Source of the DNA: Eustoma russellianum
Taxonomy: Eukaryota > Streptophyta > Magnoliopsida > Gentianales > Gentianaceae
NCBI GenBank assembly: GCA_036186865.1
Contig: AP025066.1
Location: 20,137,671 to 20,201,670, forward strand
DNA length: 64,000 nucleotides
Reading direction: 5' to 3'
The notes beneath the pieces were generated by a model. That model did not search any database and was not told the origin of the DNA. It saw only the letters and a list, made by a program, of their open reading frames with translations. This document shows, in pieces, positions 45,202 through 57,740 of this stretch. The position numbers were made by a program, and so were the translations under genes. The first letter of the stretch is position 1. Each line of letters begins with the position of its first letter.

Positions 45202-46562
45202 GGAGGCAAAGGTGAAGAAGAAGAACACGCACTTGAAAGCAAAAGTTGAAGATCATTCTTGCTATTCTCGTCTCTTGTTATTGATTCTTTGTTTGTGTAG
45301 CCAAGGTGTTCTATTGTTAGATGTTGTATAGATACACCACATGCCTCTCTTGGTGTTTTAGTAAGATTGATTAGCCAAATTTATAAGGCTACATCAATAG
45401 GTGGTAGATGTGCTGCAACCAAGAATTGTATAGAGGTGATCATTCAAATCTTGAGTAGGGTTGGTGCTTAACCCAAGGATAAAGCTTGGTTATTGTTGTA
45501 TTGGAGTTCATTTCATAGTAAAATCCAAGGAAAGGTGTTCCTTGGGACTGGAGTATGTTACATTGACAGAAGCATAATAAATCTTTGGTGTTCTTGTCTT
45601 CTTCCTACTTTTCTGTTTTCTGCCCGTTTTCACTACAATTTTCACTCAAATTCACATATCTTGAATAAATAGCAAACATTTTCAAAATTCGTGATTTTTG
45701 GTGGTGTTATACTCATGCTGTTAGCTTTTATTTGCAACAAGAATCACTTGATTTAGCAAATGAAAGTTAGTCTTTCAGTCGTTGCAATATAACTGCCTCA
45801 TTGTGGCTGCAATCTGACCAGTCTCCAAGAAACTTGAATTCTGATTTCATTAAGTACAGTTTCAGCTCAGACAATTTTAAAAATTAAACTAGACATTCTA
45901 AGGAGTCTTTTGACATAAAGATCAACTTTTTTTGGTTGAGTAATTAAAGAGAAACACGTTTTCAAAGTTCAACACTATTCTATCCAATTTTGTCCACATT
46001 GACCATCTAAAACTTTTTATTTGGTCGAAGGGCCAAAAAATCTTATTTTTTGCTCATTTTTGTATAAGTCTAGTCAATAATTGAAGCTGATTTTTGGAAA
46101 GTTTCGTAATTTTTAGAGTTGGTACACTGACTTTTGAATTTTTCAAAAATTGATATTGAATATGAGTAGCTCTCAGATTCTGTTTTTAAAGGGGATTTTA
46201 ATTCAAAGGTAGTAGTGTAATTTCCGTTAACTACTATTCACCCTCCCTCTAGTGGTGTTATTGTAGGTCTTACGGTCCAACATATACAAAGTTTCTTAGC
46301 AAGAAAATTGTTGATCAAGTGGGAGTTGCTTAGTGTAGATAAACATCAGACTTAATAAAGTTCAATGTAAAGCTGCGTTCATACAGAGTGTTTAACAAAT
46401 TTGTTCACTATTATCTTCATTCTTCATACTCTTTGTATTTTTTGTGTTCTATGTATTCTTCGTCGTGTTCTTTGTTGTTTTTCATTTTTTTGTGAGTCAT
46501 TCAATTTCTTATTATCAAGAGATCTTTTATGAGCGTGTGATTTCACTAGGCATGCATCAACG

Positions 46563-46573
46563 TGGTATCAGAG
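46563..46573 (+). promoter_or_regulatory. Primer-binding site of the gypsy-like element
   Basis: TGGTATCAGAG three bases after the 5' LTR end, matching the initiator tRNA-Met site. Confidence 0.75.
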
Positions 46574-47669
46574 ACATCTTGAAACAAGAAATTTCATGCC
46601 TTTTGTTTTCGAAACCCTAGCAATCTTTTAAAAAAAATTGTTGATTCTTGATTTTGCTTTTCTTGATATTCCATCTCACGTCTTTTTTTTGGTTTCTTTA
46701 TTTGCAATTTATACTTGCATGAAACTTAGGATTTGTTATTCATCTTTAAATTCCATGGCATTATTTTTTTCATAAAACTACTGTCTTTTGTCTCATTCTT
46801 GTTGCACTTAGGCACCTTAGGTTTTTTGGCTATTGTGCTTGTTAATTATTGCTATTTCTGCTCGAAAATTTTGGTGTAACTATATGACTGTAGCTGGCCA
46901 TCTTTATCCAACACTTTAAACAAGACTCCAACCTTGAAATAAAACTTTTGTCTTATATTTTGATTTTTTATCGCAAAAAACAAGGAAAAAAGACGCACCT
47001 CAGCAAATTAAGGAGGTCAGTTTCCTTTAAGAAAAGATTTTGGTAAAAAAACCTAAAAAGAAATTCGATCAGCGGCCTTTATTTACCAGGTTTTATTTTT
47101 TGTGACACAAAAAATTACCCACTTCAGAAAATTCAAGGAACAACCTGTTTGATCCTAAACTAAGCTACACATACTTACCCTAAACATTCTTGCACTCATT
47201 TCTTCAATATATATTTGCGATATTTAGCTTAGCACTTGGATATTCAAACTAACAGTGGCCAGTGAAATCCCATAGTGCTGAATACAACCTTGCTACATAT
47301 TGTCGGATGTTTTACTTTCTTTGAATGTATTCTTGCATATATACTTGTGTCTCTCATGTCTAACCGTGTTGCAAATTGACACCCTTCAAGAAAAGAGAAG
47401 AAGAAGAAATGTAAACAGCTTTGAGAAATCAATTTCACATCTTGTTTGGCTTTGATTAGTTCAAACATTTGAATACTTCAGGACAAACTGAGAGGTAAAA
47501 GGCATTGAGTAATGAGATTATTTGAGAGGAGTTAAAATCCATTTTTTGAATGAATCTATACAGAGAATGGAAAGGGCAAAAGTAAAGTTTTTTGTTTTTC
47601 GCTAACGTAATCATTTCTTTTGTCTATGTGTTAGTTTTTTCTTTTTCCCTTTTCGTTTTTGATTTCAGG
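46574..47669 (+). other. Leader of the gypsy-like element
   Basis: About 1.1 kb without coding frames. It ends TTTTTGATTTCAG|GATG, a good 3' splice site immediately before the gag ATG at 47670, so the leader may contain an intron. Confidence 0.4.
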
Positions 47670-48490
47670 ATGACCCATCAAACAAGAAACACCACAACCA
47701 AGGGCACTCATCTTCTTTCTCAACTCAGGTACATTCAATCAATCCCAAATGTCGAAAAGTTAAGCAAAACCTAGAAATCAACCCCATGACGATTACAAGA
47801 TGATTAACACAATTTAGGAAGTAAAGTGTTTCAAATGTGACCTTGAAAAGCTTAAATGTTACATGAGACAATTTTGTCTTTCTGAAGACCAATGGGTAAG
47901 TCATCGTCATAACAAAGTACCCTTCTATCAATCTTTTTCTCAAGAACATTTAACTGTAGTAGAATATTGCAATGAGATGTTAGATAGACTGTATGATGCT
48001 TATGCTGATAAACATAAAGAATTGACGATGATAAGATTTATGACAGGACTGAATATGAATATTGTTGACCAAATGCACCACATGAGAATTAAAAATCTTG
48101 ATCACATGTTTCATCTTGCAAACTAATATGAAAAGAAGTTGACGAGTGATAAATTAAAAGAAATACAAAATCTCCGACTTCATTGATTAGAGCTTAAGGA
48201 ACAAGTGATTGTTTTGGACTCTAACATAATTTTTTTGTAGAATAAGTATGAACTGCTTGATGACTCACGTATTCTTGATCATGATTTGCATGTGGCCCCT
48301 GAAGTGCATGAGGTTGAAGATGAATTGCAAGGAAAAGATGATAACAATTTGTATAAAACACATGTTCATAAAGCTATGAATTAGCATATGGAAAATCATA
48401 TTTTGCATGAGAATGAAGCTGAAATTGAGCAAGAAGAAGAATATATGGTTTTAAGTATAGATGAAAGGTATGCGATAAAACAAACATGAT
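47670..48490 (+). pseudogene. gag: Gypsy-type gag, broken
   Basis: ATG at 47670. Stops occur near 47772. The recognisable part is 47863-48126: TVVEYCNEMLDRL, then RFMTGLNMNIVDQM and LDHMFHLAN, which is the FL.GLN..I.D.V core of retrotransposon gag (chromovirus-like). It ends in TAA at 48124-48126 and a coiled, Glu-rich tail follows in pieces to about 48490. Homologous in sequence and order to the minus-strand gag at 57.2-57.8 kb. Confidence 0.75.
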
Positions 48491-49578
48491 GTTTACCCCT
48501 TTATTTCTTAATTCATTGTCATCTTTGGTTGCATATGAGCTTCTATTATTGCAGGTTGAAGAGGTGCAAAGGGAAGTGTTAAACAACAATAACATACCAC
48601 TAATGATTTTGCCTAGCACAAAATATTTTTTTGCTTTGTGGTTGCTTGTTAAAAAATACGTAAATCTAGCAGATTTCTCTTTCCAAAATCCTTTATTTGT
48701 ATGTGTGTATGTTTAAGCATTCTCATGTTAGTTGAGTTTATTTAGGTTATCTATGTGTTTGATCTGGGAGCTTGGATATACATGTATAAGAGTTTGAGTG
48801 GTGGAGTAATGTTTGAAATATATGCTAGTTTTCAAAGTTTATTATTCTTTCAAGCATGTATTCAAAGTCGATATTTTCTTAGATTTTGAATTTCTCTTCG
48901 AAAGAGAGTAGCTTGATGACTGTTGGTCTAACATGGGAGCATGAGTTACAAATGCTGAATTGTGCCTCTATGATGTGATCATTGTCATTTAATGTGTTGC
49001 CATATTATATGCAAAGTAACATTTTGGTTCAGATCTTGCTGCATCCAAGACATGTTATTGCAGTTTCATGAAAAGATTGGAGATAAAAGAAACTTTACGT
49101 TTTTTCATTCTTGCTAGTCATATTCTTTATCATATTCATGTTTGATCCTAGTGGAATTTGGAATCAACTACTTTTATTTAAGTACATTAGCTGTATGTTT
49201 TATTTTTATGTTACACATAGAGTCGTGGCTAAATTTCTTTCTAATACATATTCGAGGAGAATTATCGGTGATACTAATGAAGCTGAATCATATCCAACTA
49301 GTGTGGCAGAGGTGATGTGCATTTTTTATAATGTACCTAAAGCTAGATCATGATGGAGCTCCACTCACTCTTGCAAGAGCTAGAGAGATTCAAAATCAAT
49401 TGGGCTAATTTTAGCTACACATTCAAAATCAATTGGGCTAATTTTAGCTACATTCAAGGTAAAATAGACCAAGCCTTTGCAAGAGCATGAAGACCATCAT
49501 TGTGTTAATATAATTGAAGTCTAAGAAGCCTAACAAAATTTAGATTCAAAGATGAATCCTTTTGAAGAGGAGAGTAAT
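48491..49578 (+). other. Post-gag region shared with the 56-57 kb element
   Basis: No pol motif. Short frames (for example 48486-48716 and 49111-49353) have counterparts in the inverted copy at 57143-56400, for example a CMFYFYVTHR / CMFFYGTSRY pair. The region ends with the purine tract before the 3' LTR. Confidence 0.5.
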
Positions 49579-49655
49579 GATACGACTTTGTAAAGCCATA
49601 GGGCTTGCTACTGTTTGCTCATTCTCGGTGCCTCTTTTGTTTTAATGTTATTTAT
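49579..49655 (+). repeat. Start of 3' LTR of the gypsy-like element, truncated
   Basis: TGATACGACTTTGTAAAGCC and following bases match the 5' LTR start at 41933. Similarity ends near 49655, where a LINE ORF1 fragment begins. Confidence 0.65.
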
Positions 49656-49935
49656 ATCGAAATTGGCCGATCCCTGTCGCTTTACCTTGGTCGGCAAATT
49701 TTCTCATGGTAAGCCGTCGGTGGATGTTATCCCCAGGTGGTATGTAACTTTTGGATTAATAGGGGCTTACAATGTGGGATGGATTGATTATAAACATATT
49801 CTGATTACCCTTCATATTAAGGAAGACTCTATCCATTTGTGGCTGAAGCCTGTGGGGTTTATTGACAGTGTGTCAATGCGCTTGTTTAAACGGTCTCCGT
49901 GGTTCCATCCTGTTAGACAAGTATGGTGTGAATGA
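49650..49935 (+). pseudogene. LINE ORF1 fragment (DUF4283)
   Basis: About 95 codons: RFTLVGKFSHGKPSVD, YKHILITLHI and MRLFKRSPWFHP fit the DUF4283 domain of plant L1 ORF1 proteins. It has no start, no zinc knuckle and no ORF2, so it is a short truncated piece. It is not close to the ORF1 at 40.4-41.6 kb, so it comes from another LINE lineage. Confidence 0.75.
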
Positions 49936-49944
49936 AAGTCTTTT

Positions 49945-52900
49945 TTTATTGATTTGAACAAGATACTGTATGCCCTATTGATATTTGAATTTTAAATACT
50001 ATCTATGGTGTATGCTAATTCTAATTGGTATATGACAATTCCAATAAATACAATTGATATGATTAGATTCTGGATATGATCGTGATCTGATTAGATTGAA
50101 CCTTTGACTGGATACTTTTCATCGCTCTCCCTTAAGTTGAATAGTGGGCTCATCAATGCCTAACTTGCGAAGTACTGATTCGAAGATCTTTATAGTGACG
50201 GCTTTTGTTAGAATATCAGCTAACTGATCTTCAGACTTTAGAAACAGAAGCTCAATGATACCTTCCTCCAACTTCTCTTTGATGAAATGACAATCCACTT
50301 CCACATGTTTGGTTCAGTCATGCTACACTGAGTTCTCGTAGATATTAACGCCGCCTTGTTATCACACATCAGCTTAGTCCGCAGCCTTAAGGGAAAACCG
50401 ATCTTGTGCATTAGCTTCCTCAGCCAAAGACTTCTATGGCACCCTTCGCAATTCTTTTGAATTTAGCTTATGCACTTGATAGCGCCACTGCCTTCTGTTT
50501 CTTGCTTCTCCATGTAACTAAATTCCCTCTCACCATGGCAAAGTACCCGGAAGTAGACCTCCTGACACTCGGACTGCTTCTCCAGTCAGCATCAGTATAC
50601 ACCTCCATGTCTAAGTGTCCATGTTTTTTTAAAAGCATTATCCCCTTGCCTGGTGTTTCCTTCAAATACCGTATTATCCTTATTACCGCTTCCATGTGTT
50701 CTCCTTATGGTCAATGCATAAACTGCTCACAACTCCCAAGGCATATGCTATGTATGGTCTGGTGTGGGATAGATAAATCAGTTCCCCTACAAGTCTCTGA
50801 TACAGTTCACGATTTGCCTCCGATGCCTCTTCCTTGATCTGTAGTTTATGATTCACACATATCAGCGTCTCACTTGGTTTGCAATCAATCATTCTAACCT
50901 CAGGTAGAAAGTCAAGAATGTACTTCCGCTGCGACACAAAGGTTCTCTTCTTCGACCAGAGAAATTCAATCAGAAGAAAGTACTTCAGTCCACCTAAGTC
51001 TTTCATCTCGAATTCTGTAAATAGGTTTTATTGGAGCTGCATGATTCCGTCTTTATCATTTCCTATGATGATCATATCATCCACATATATAATTAGACAG
51101 GTGATTGGGTCCCCTATTTTCTTCAAGAACAAAGTATGATCAGTGTGACTTTGTTTGTATCTGTTCTTTTTTATGACCACAGTGAACCTTCCGGACCATG
51201 CTCGTGGTGACTGCTTTAAACAATAGAGTACTTTTCTGAGTTGGCAGACTTTACCCTCTCGAAACTCATCAGAAAAACCTAATGAAACCTCCATATATAC
51301 CACTTCTTTTAACTCCCCATGTAGGAACGTATTCTTAACGTCAAACTAATGAAGAGGCCAATCTTTATTGGCTGCGACTGGAAACAATACTCTGAGGGTG
51401 TCAATCTTTGGAAATGCAAAAAAAATGTCTCTAGGTAGTCGATCCCATATGTCTGTGTATCATTTCGCCACAAGTCTAGCCTTATGTGGCTCAACTGTCC
51501 CATCAACCTTGTATTTGATGGTAAACACCCACATACATCCCACCGATTTCTTTCCTTTCAGTAGCTCACACTTTCTCCATGTCTTATTTTTCTCCAGGGC
51601 GTCAATTTCTGCTTTCATTGCCTTTCTTCACTCAACAATTTTGCTCGTCTCCTGAACTGTATGCAGAATAGACTCAGAGCACACAGTAGAAAAGAAGACT
51701 TTAGCACATTCTACAACTCTCCTATGGCTACATTGACAGGATATCTAGAAGTCCGAGACACCCGTTCCGGTGAGTACCTATTCTGTGGTATCCTGCTTTT
51801 TTTCTTTCAAGAAGAACCTGTACCTGTCTCTCAATCAAATCATCAGTATTCTCTACATTAGGCATAACAGAGAATTCTTCATTAGGGTGTGGATCACTTA
51901 CTTTTTTTTGGACATTCAACAAAAGAGACTCATCAGTAGCGAGAACTGGATCGTTGCCCTTCCTCCTTTTGGAGAGGTCTCCTTCGTGGCTCCATCTGCT
52001 CATTCTTGTTGGACAGTCTCCAGACAGCCAAAGCTATGTAACCAGTTAAAGGACTCTTTCAATTCCTCCCTATGAGGGCTAGGGTGGTTACCGAAAAAAA
52101 TACTCGGATTCAAAGAATATACAATCTATTGTAACATGGATTCGACGGGTAGTAAGATTATAACATCGGTAGTCTTTCTGGCGGATAGAATACTTGACAA
52201 GCACACATTTCTCGGCAAAGGAGTCTATTTTGGAGCCTTTGTTTTTTGGGATATGTACAAATACAGAACATCCAAAAACACAAGGGGGAGTGTCAGAGAG
52301 GACGGAATGGTTGCTTTAGAGGCTAATGTTTGCAGAGGAGACTTAAGGTCAAGAAATTTTGCGGTTAGTCAGTTCAGGAGTTACACTGAAGTAGCGAAAG
52401 CTTCGGGCCAGAAGTGTTTAGCGGCATGTGAATCGAGTAACATAGCTTGTGTCAATTCGAGGATAATGCGGTTTTTTCTTTCGGCTACACTATTTTGTTC
52501 TGGTGTATTTGGACAGGTTGATTGATGATCAATCCGTTATCTCGGAAGAACGATTTTAGATGTTCATTCACAAATTCGCAGTCATTATCTAACCTTAGGA
52601 TCTGTATTTTGGTGTTATATTGTGTTTGGACCATATGAAAGAAATGGATAAATTTTTCTGGGAGTTCAGATGCGTGTTTCAGAAAGTATACCCACGTCAT
52701 TCGAGAGAAATCGTCAACGAATAATAAGAAATACTAAAATTGACTACGATAGGGTATATGTGCCGGTCCCCATACTTCAAAATGCACCAACTGAAAGATA
52801 TGCCAACACGATTATTATTTGGTTGAAAGATAGCATGGTGAATTTTTGCACGAATGCATCTCTCACAAGGCATATGAATTGTATTATTGGTAAATAAACT

Positions 52901-53400
52901 GGTAAATAAGAGTTTAAGGTACTGAATGAAGGGTGACCTAGACGTTGGTTCCACAACCACAGTTGTCTGTTGACCGTCCCGTGAGCGAGCATAGACTGAC
53001 CTTGTTGAGCGACCTCGTCAACATATTACTAGCCTCCTCGCTCAGTCCCACATCCAATTATCTCCTTCGTATCTTTGCCCTGCAAGAGGCAAAATGAGGA
53101 TACATGAGAACCACACAGTTGAGTTCTTTGGTGGCATGGCTAAGAGATAACAACTTTGAGGATAAAGCAGGAACATAAAGACAATTATTGAGTCGCATGT
53201 GTGGAGAAACCATAATGTGGCATTCACCTTGTACAGAAACTAATTCACCATTAACAGTTTCAATATACATTTTCGAGGGTTTAGAGAGGTGTAGAAAGTC
53301 ATTAGGGCCATTGGTTATAGTATCAGTGGCTCCACAATCGAAGCTCCACTTATGGCGTTAAGCTAAGTGTATAAAGGAGGTCGAGTTCGTGTGATGGGCT
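49945..53400 (-). mobile_element. Ty1/copia element, minus strand, truncated 5'
   Basis: Pol (protease to RNase H) followed by a purine tract (minus CAACTTAAGGGAGAG) and part of a 3' LTR (50121 down to about 49945). gag and the 5' LTR are missing. The upstream edge touches another copia in opposite orientation at about 53400. Confidence 0.85.
50119..53360 (-). pseudogene. pol: Copia pol, many frameshifts
   Basis: Protease: FDCGATDTI near 53340 (D-C-G-A). Pre-integrase: LWNQRLGHPS near 52945. Integrase: MTWVYFLK and RLDNDCEF (52690-52570), with degenerate D, D, E. RT: KVLYCLKQSPRAW and catalytic YVDDMIII (about 51080-51095). RNase H: VYTDADWRSS, SGYFAMV (50590-50530) and DQLADILTKAV (about 50210). 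The pieces lie in all three minus frames, so at least eight lesions. Closest in style to Tnt1-like copia. Confidence 0.87.
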
Positions 53401-53404
53401 TGTG

Positions 53405-54890
53405 ATGATTTACAAAATTAAACACAAATCCCACGGCGGTGTTTAACGTTACAAGGCATGATTAGTTATGCATGGTAACCATTAGGTCGAGGGTCTAAAG
53501 TACTTCGAAACATTTGCTCATACCGCTAAAATGGTTACGGTTCGCATTATCCTTGCTCTTACCGCCACATAAAATTTCTCTGTGTCAAATGGATGTCTGG
53601 AATGCATTTCTATATGGCGATCTTGATGAAGAAGTCTATATGAAACTCCCTCCTGGCTTTCACACGTTATGTTCTACTAAAGTTTCTCGCATACGCAAAT
53701 CTTTGTTAGACTCAAGCAAGCCCCTCGTTGTTGGTTTGCCAAGTTCTCTTTCTCCTTGGCACTTACAGTTTCGTTCAGTCCTATCCGACTATTCCTGGTT
53801 TCCTACATACGTGATCATGTTTGACTTTACATCTTGCTTTATGAGTGACTTTATGAAATTCTCTCATCAAGATTCAATCTATTTAGGAGGAGCAAGTGGA
53901 AGCACCTTCCATTTTGAGAGACTGAGGCGGAGGATTACAAAATGCAACACAACAAGGGGTTCGACGATCTTCTTCTTGTGGGTAATGATCCGCATGCTAT
54001 GGCGGTTCTCAAGGATTATCTCAGCCGCCAATTCCACATGAAAGATCTTGGTTCCTTGAAATATTTCCTCGGCTTGGAAGTTGCTCATAACTAGACTGGT
54101 CTCTTTATGTCTCAACGCAAACTATATCCTTGGTGTTATCTCAAACTGCGGATTGCTTGCTTCCAAGCCCACTGTCATACCACTAGAATCGCAATATTGT
54201 TTGCCCCAATCTGACAGATGGATGATCTTTTACCATATCCACGACTTGTTGGCCGCTTAGTTTATCTATCTGTCACACATCCTGAACTTTCTTACGTGGC
54301 ACATACTTTTCCTCAGTTCATGTAGTCACCACGCCTTGATCATTGGCATGCCGCGTTAAAGGTTGTTCACTATCTCAAGGGCAACCCAGGCCAATGAATT
54401 CTTTTTCCCTTGGCTAGTGACTTTTGCCTGACCGCTTACTCTGACTCCGGTTCGGCTAGCTGTCCCATTACACGGCGGTCCCTTACTGCATATTTTATTA
54501 AGCTTGGGCGGCTCCTATTTCCTGGAAAACAAAGAAACAAAATACCGTTACTCGCTCCTCTGCTCAGGCAGAATATCGAGTTATGGCTTACAATACCTAT
54601 GAGATCAAATGGCTCCTTGGCCTTCTTCGGTTCTTGGGCTCGCGACATGGTTTCCCGGTCACCCTCTTCACTGATAGTGAGTCGGCGTTACACTTGGCTC
54701 ATAATTTTGTTTCCCATGAACACACGAAGCATATCGAAGTTGACAGTCATTTTTTGTGCGATGCCATCCCGGATGGACAAATCCACCCCTTGCATGTTCT
54801 ACTTCTCATCATCTTGCGGACATTCTCAGTAAATCTGTTGGCACTCGTGATTTCTGCTTTCTCCTTTCCAAGTTTGGCATTTTGAATTTG
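53405..54890 (+). pseudogene. pol: Copia RT and RNase H, broken
   Basis: RT: QMDVWNAFLYGDLDEEVYM (about 53585-53640) and PPGFHTL; a loss of register follows and the YVDD motif is degraded (LLVGNDP-like near 53970). FHMKDLGSLKYFLGLEV reads at 54030-54085. RNase H: AYSDSGSA (54440), QAEYR.MA near 54570 and TDSESALHLAH (54672). Several stops and shifts. Confidence 0.82.
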
Positions 54891-54912
54891 CACGCACCAA
54901 CTTGAGGGGAAA

Positions 54913-55150
54913 TATTAGTGGGATAATCTTCTAGAAAATCTCGCTAATTATCATCACATATTTCCTTGTATGTGTGATTTGAGTTATGTCCATAAATTGT
55001 ATATATGTATATCATAATGTGTAGATTAGCCATAATATAGGCAATAGCTTAGCCACACAGTCACTTTTGTAACCCTATAAATTTATATGACTGAATTGGA
55101 AGAAAGACATATTTCGATTGCCAAATATTTCTTTACATTTTCCCTTATGT
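54913..55150 (+). repeat. 3' LTR of the plus-strand copia
   Basis: Begins TATTAGTGGGATAA (probably TGTTAG with one change) after the purine tract. CCTATAAATTTATATG near 55072 is a TATA-like motif. The right end is uncertain. Confidence 0.5.
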
Positions 55151-55759
55151 CACAACCTGTCCAAAATTAAATTTTGCACTAACACGGGTATTTATGGTAT
55201 TTTCTTTTATCTTTTTGTTTCAAGGCCTTGCATATTTCTTTACTTTTCTCTTCAAATTTTGTCTTCTATTTTCTGGCAGGCCAAGGAGATCAATATTCGT
55301 AAATATTTGGCGATGCTTTAATTAGTTGAATTTGAAGGACGGTTTCAAGATTTAATGTGTAGTGGCCACAAAAATAATTACAAAAAATATTGCAGATTCG
55401 ATCAACTGTTTTCTTAAAGATAAACAATGTTTTTGTTTTTTCTGTAAGGAATTATATTCTAGCTTGTTTTATCCAATTTCACTCTATATTTTGTCATTAT
55501 TCTGATGCATGTTCCACGCAAAAGCACGGATCGTCCCTTCGTTCTACTTGTGTCTTTCACAAGAAACCTTGTGCGATGACAAGAACGGTTCGAAAACCAC
55601 ACTTGACCGTGTTGCTCTCCTTTGGACTGAGCAATATCCACCTCCTTGAGCTTGTTCGTGGTCCAAGAATAGCAAACTACCCCTGGTACGTGTCTTCAAG
55701 ATGGCAGGATTCAATTCTCCCACAACGTATTCTCAAAACGTTGATATAGAATCTAGCTT
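55151..55759. other. Unassigned; one unrecognised ORF
   Basis: A 119-codon plus frame at 55390-55749 overlaps a 60-codon minus frame; neither has a recognisable motif. Possibly part of the minus-strand gypsy-like LTR to the right. Confidence 0.3.
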
Positions 55760-56323
55760 TGATCGATGATTAGAGAAAACAATAGGAAGAACCTTGCTAG
55801 GAGCCTTTGGCCGAAAATTATAATTTTTCATTCAACAATATGTTTTTTTCTAGGCAGCTGGCCTTTGATACATGTAACCCTACGATGCTAAACTTAGTTT
55901 ACAAGAGATAGGATAAGACTTCTACTTGAACGTTATCATCTCAGCATCTGATCAATATTTCACGCGTTATCTAAGTTATCTAGGGGCCGAATCTGTCCAT
56001 AAAGTCCTCCAAAGTTGTAGTCTTGGATGTCTTGTTTCTATATCATCTTGAATCACCTCAACACGATTTCGTATGAGAGAGTTATGACCAAAATACCGAG
56101 ATAGTGTTATCCTGTGAAAACCCTAAAAAATAGACATTTCTCCCAAATTTGGAAAGCCTATTTTCCGATAGTTTAACTAACAATGAAAATCTCTAAAATA
56201 TATTACAAAAGAGTACAAGCTATGAAGCCGAAAGTTAGGTCATGCAAAACACTACAGACGTGCTCCTCCTTCTCGATCCCCCGCACATCCTCTTTATGCA
56301 ATTTAGCTCCTTTGACCTTATCA
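55760..56323 (-). repeat. 3' LTR of the minus-strand gypsy-like element (end uncertain)
   Basis: Starts on the minus strand with TGATAAGG directly after the purine tract, like TGATACGA at 49579. Contains no gene. The far end is estimated. Confidence 0.45.
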
Positions 56324-57175
56324 TTCTCTCCCCGCTTGAAAGGATTCGTCCTGAATCTAAGCCTGCACTAAATGGAGAAGAGAATTTAGTCTCATACCTA
56401 CTTGTACCATAAAAAAACATACAACCAATATAGACAAACATGAATAGTTTATTCTCAACCCCACCTAGATCAAATATCAATATGATAGAAAACATATAAG
56501 GTAAGGTTGGAATAAATTTAAAATCAAAGAAGATAATTCCCTTTAGCTGGAAGCCTATCATGAACTGGTATCGTCTTTTTTTAACATGTTTTGGATGCAT
56601 TAGAACCTGCATCGAATCATATCTACACACAAAAGGTGGCAACGGATAGAATGAAAATGAGCTCATGTTGTGGCCGATTTTCAGCAAGTGTAAAGCATAT
56701 TTAAATGTTAAACCAATGCTTAGCAAATTATTTTCTTTAGAAGGAAAAGTATGAATTCTAGAGAAATTAGAGTTTCGAGTACAACAACTACAACTTTTCG
56801 CTCATACATCATGTACATTAGCAAACTCATGACCCAAAGACTTATACATGCATTTCTAAGCTCTCAGATCAAACACATAGATAATCCAAATAATCTCAAA
56901 CACTAGGAGGTAGATTAGACTCACACGTATACAAATCAAAGATTTTGAAAAGGGGATGCTTGTTGAATTTACAAAAATTTCAACTACTAGACATTCATAG
57001 AAAGAATAACATACACTAGACACTATTTTTGGTGGTGGATGATTGTTGATTAATACTTTCATTTGATCATTTTGAACATGAAGCAATGGAAACTCATATG
57101 CAAACAAAGATGGTAAGTCATTAGGCAGTAAAACTTTAAACACATTTGCATCGTTGTTTTGCCTTTCTTCCTCAT

Positions 57176-57740
57176 TTACAATTTTAGATTTGTCGATATG
57201 TTTTCCATCAACACCTTCAACGATTTTAGCTTCATGTTCAACGTTATCATGCGATGCATCTCATCATTTTTATGCAAATCTATTTCAATCTCATACATAT
57301 CAAGGAATTCAGCATGCACTTCAGTTTTAAGATCATGCACTTGAGTATCAATAGCATGTGAAGCATGGCTAGACATAGATGAATCACTAGAAACTTCATG
57401 CACATTGTGTGAAACTTTAGCATCATTCGAGCAAGAATTAAGAGCAACCATTTCTTCCTTAAGTTCTTCTACATCTAATCTTAATTCTATGCGTTTTGCA
57501 AAGTAATACATATCATCAAGATTTGCAAATTTCTCATGCACCAATTCATCAACGATTTGTCTATTTAAACCAGCAAAGAACCTAAGCATAAACAATTCCT
57601 CGAGTTCATCAATGTGAGCTTTATAAAAACCATCTAATAATTCATCATCATATTGTTGTACGCTTAGACTAGTTTGGGAATAAGATTGATACTTGGGTAA
57701 TTTATTTCACCATTGACTTACCCGTATGCCATTTGATAGG
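57176..57740 (-). pseudogene. gag: Gypsy-type gag, broken
   Basis: The core FFAGLNRQIVDELV and LDDMYYFAKRIELRL (57585-57480) matches the gag GLN..I.D pattern. A upstream part in another frame (QQYDDELLDGF, about 57660-57630) corresponds to EYCNEMLDRL in the 47.9-kb copy. The C-terminal part is rich in Asp, Glu, His and Ser. Ends at 57176. Confidence 0.75.

Larger units (their letters stand above)
42286..46282 (+). repeat. Solo LTR A (SIRE-like, ~2.6 kb), interrupted
   Basis: TGTTGAGAAATATG to CGGTCCAACA, flanked by TCTAC (42281-42285) and TATAC (46283-46287), a 5-bp duplication with one change. No internal genes. The start and the central part match 58511-60031. TATA box TATAAATA at 45194-45201. 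Its last 50 bp (TATTCACCCTCCCTCTAGTG) resemble the inverted ends of the gag-only element at 22926 and of the LTR at 62581, placing it in the same copia group. Its body is split by solo LTR B. Confidence 0.82.
41933..46559 (+). repeat. 5' LTR of the gypsy-like element (interrupted)
   Basis: Starts TGATGCGCC, ends GCATGCATCA. It is split by the solo LTR at 42286-46282; without it the length would be about 625 bp. A polyadenylation-like AATAAA occurs near 42133. Confidence 0.7.
41933..49655 (+). mobile_element. Gypsy-like LTR element, gag only, with nested solo LTRs
   Basis: A 5' LTR (41933-46559, inflated by nested LTRs), an initiator-Met type primer site, a 1.1-kb leader, a broken gag, 1.1 kb of conserved non-pol sequence, a purine tract (GAAGAGGAGAGTAA) and the start of a 3' LTR (49579-49655). 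The two LTR starts match (TGAT.CG.CTTTGTAAA...GGGC...TGTTTGCTCA, then CTCTTTTGTTTT). The 3' LTR is cut off by a LINE fragment. No RT or integrase is present, as in the inverted relative at 55.8-57.9 kb. Confidence 0.75.
53405..55150 (+). mobile_element. Ty1/copia element, plus strand, RT to 3' LTR
   Basis: Starts abruptly at the beginning of RT and runs through RNase H to a purine tract (CTTGAGGGGAAA, about 54899-54912) and an LTR. Everything upstream of RT is missing. It lies head to head with the minus-strand copia. Confidence 0.82.

Noticed and set aside
42286..46282. Complete LTR element with a coding interior
   Set aside because: Frames between the ends are short and unrecognised. Comparison with 58511-60031 shows that the span is one LTR with a nested solo LTR, not two LTRs around an interior.
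50436..50837. 133-codon plus-strand open frame
   Set aside because: Antisense to the copia RNase H on the minus strand, which has recognisable motifs.
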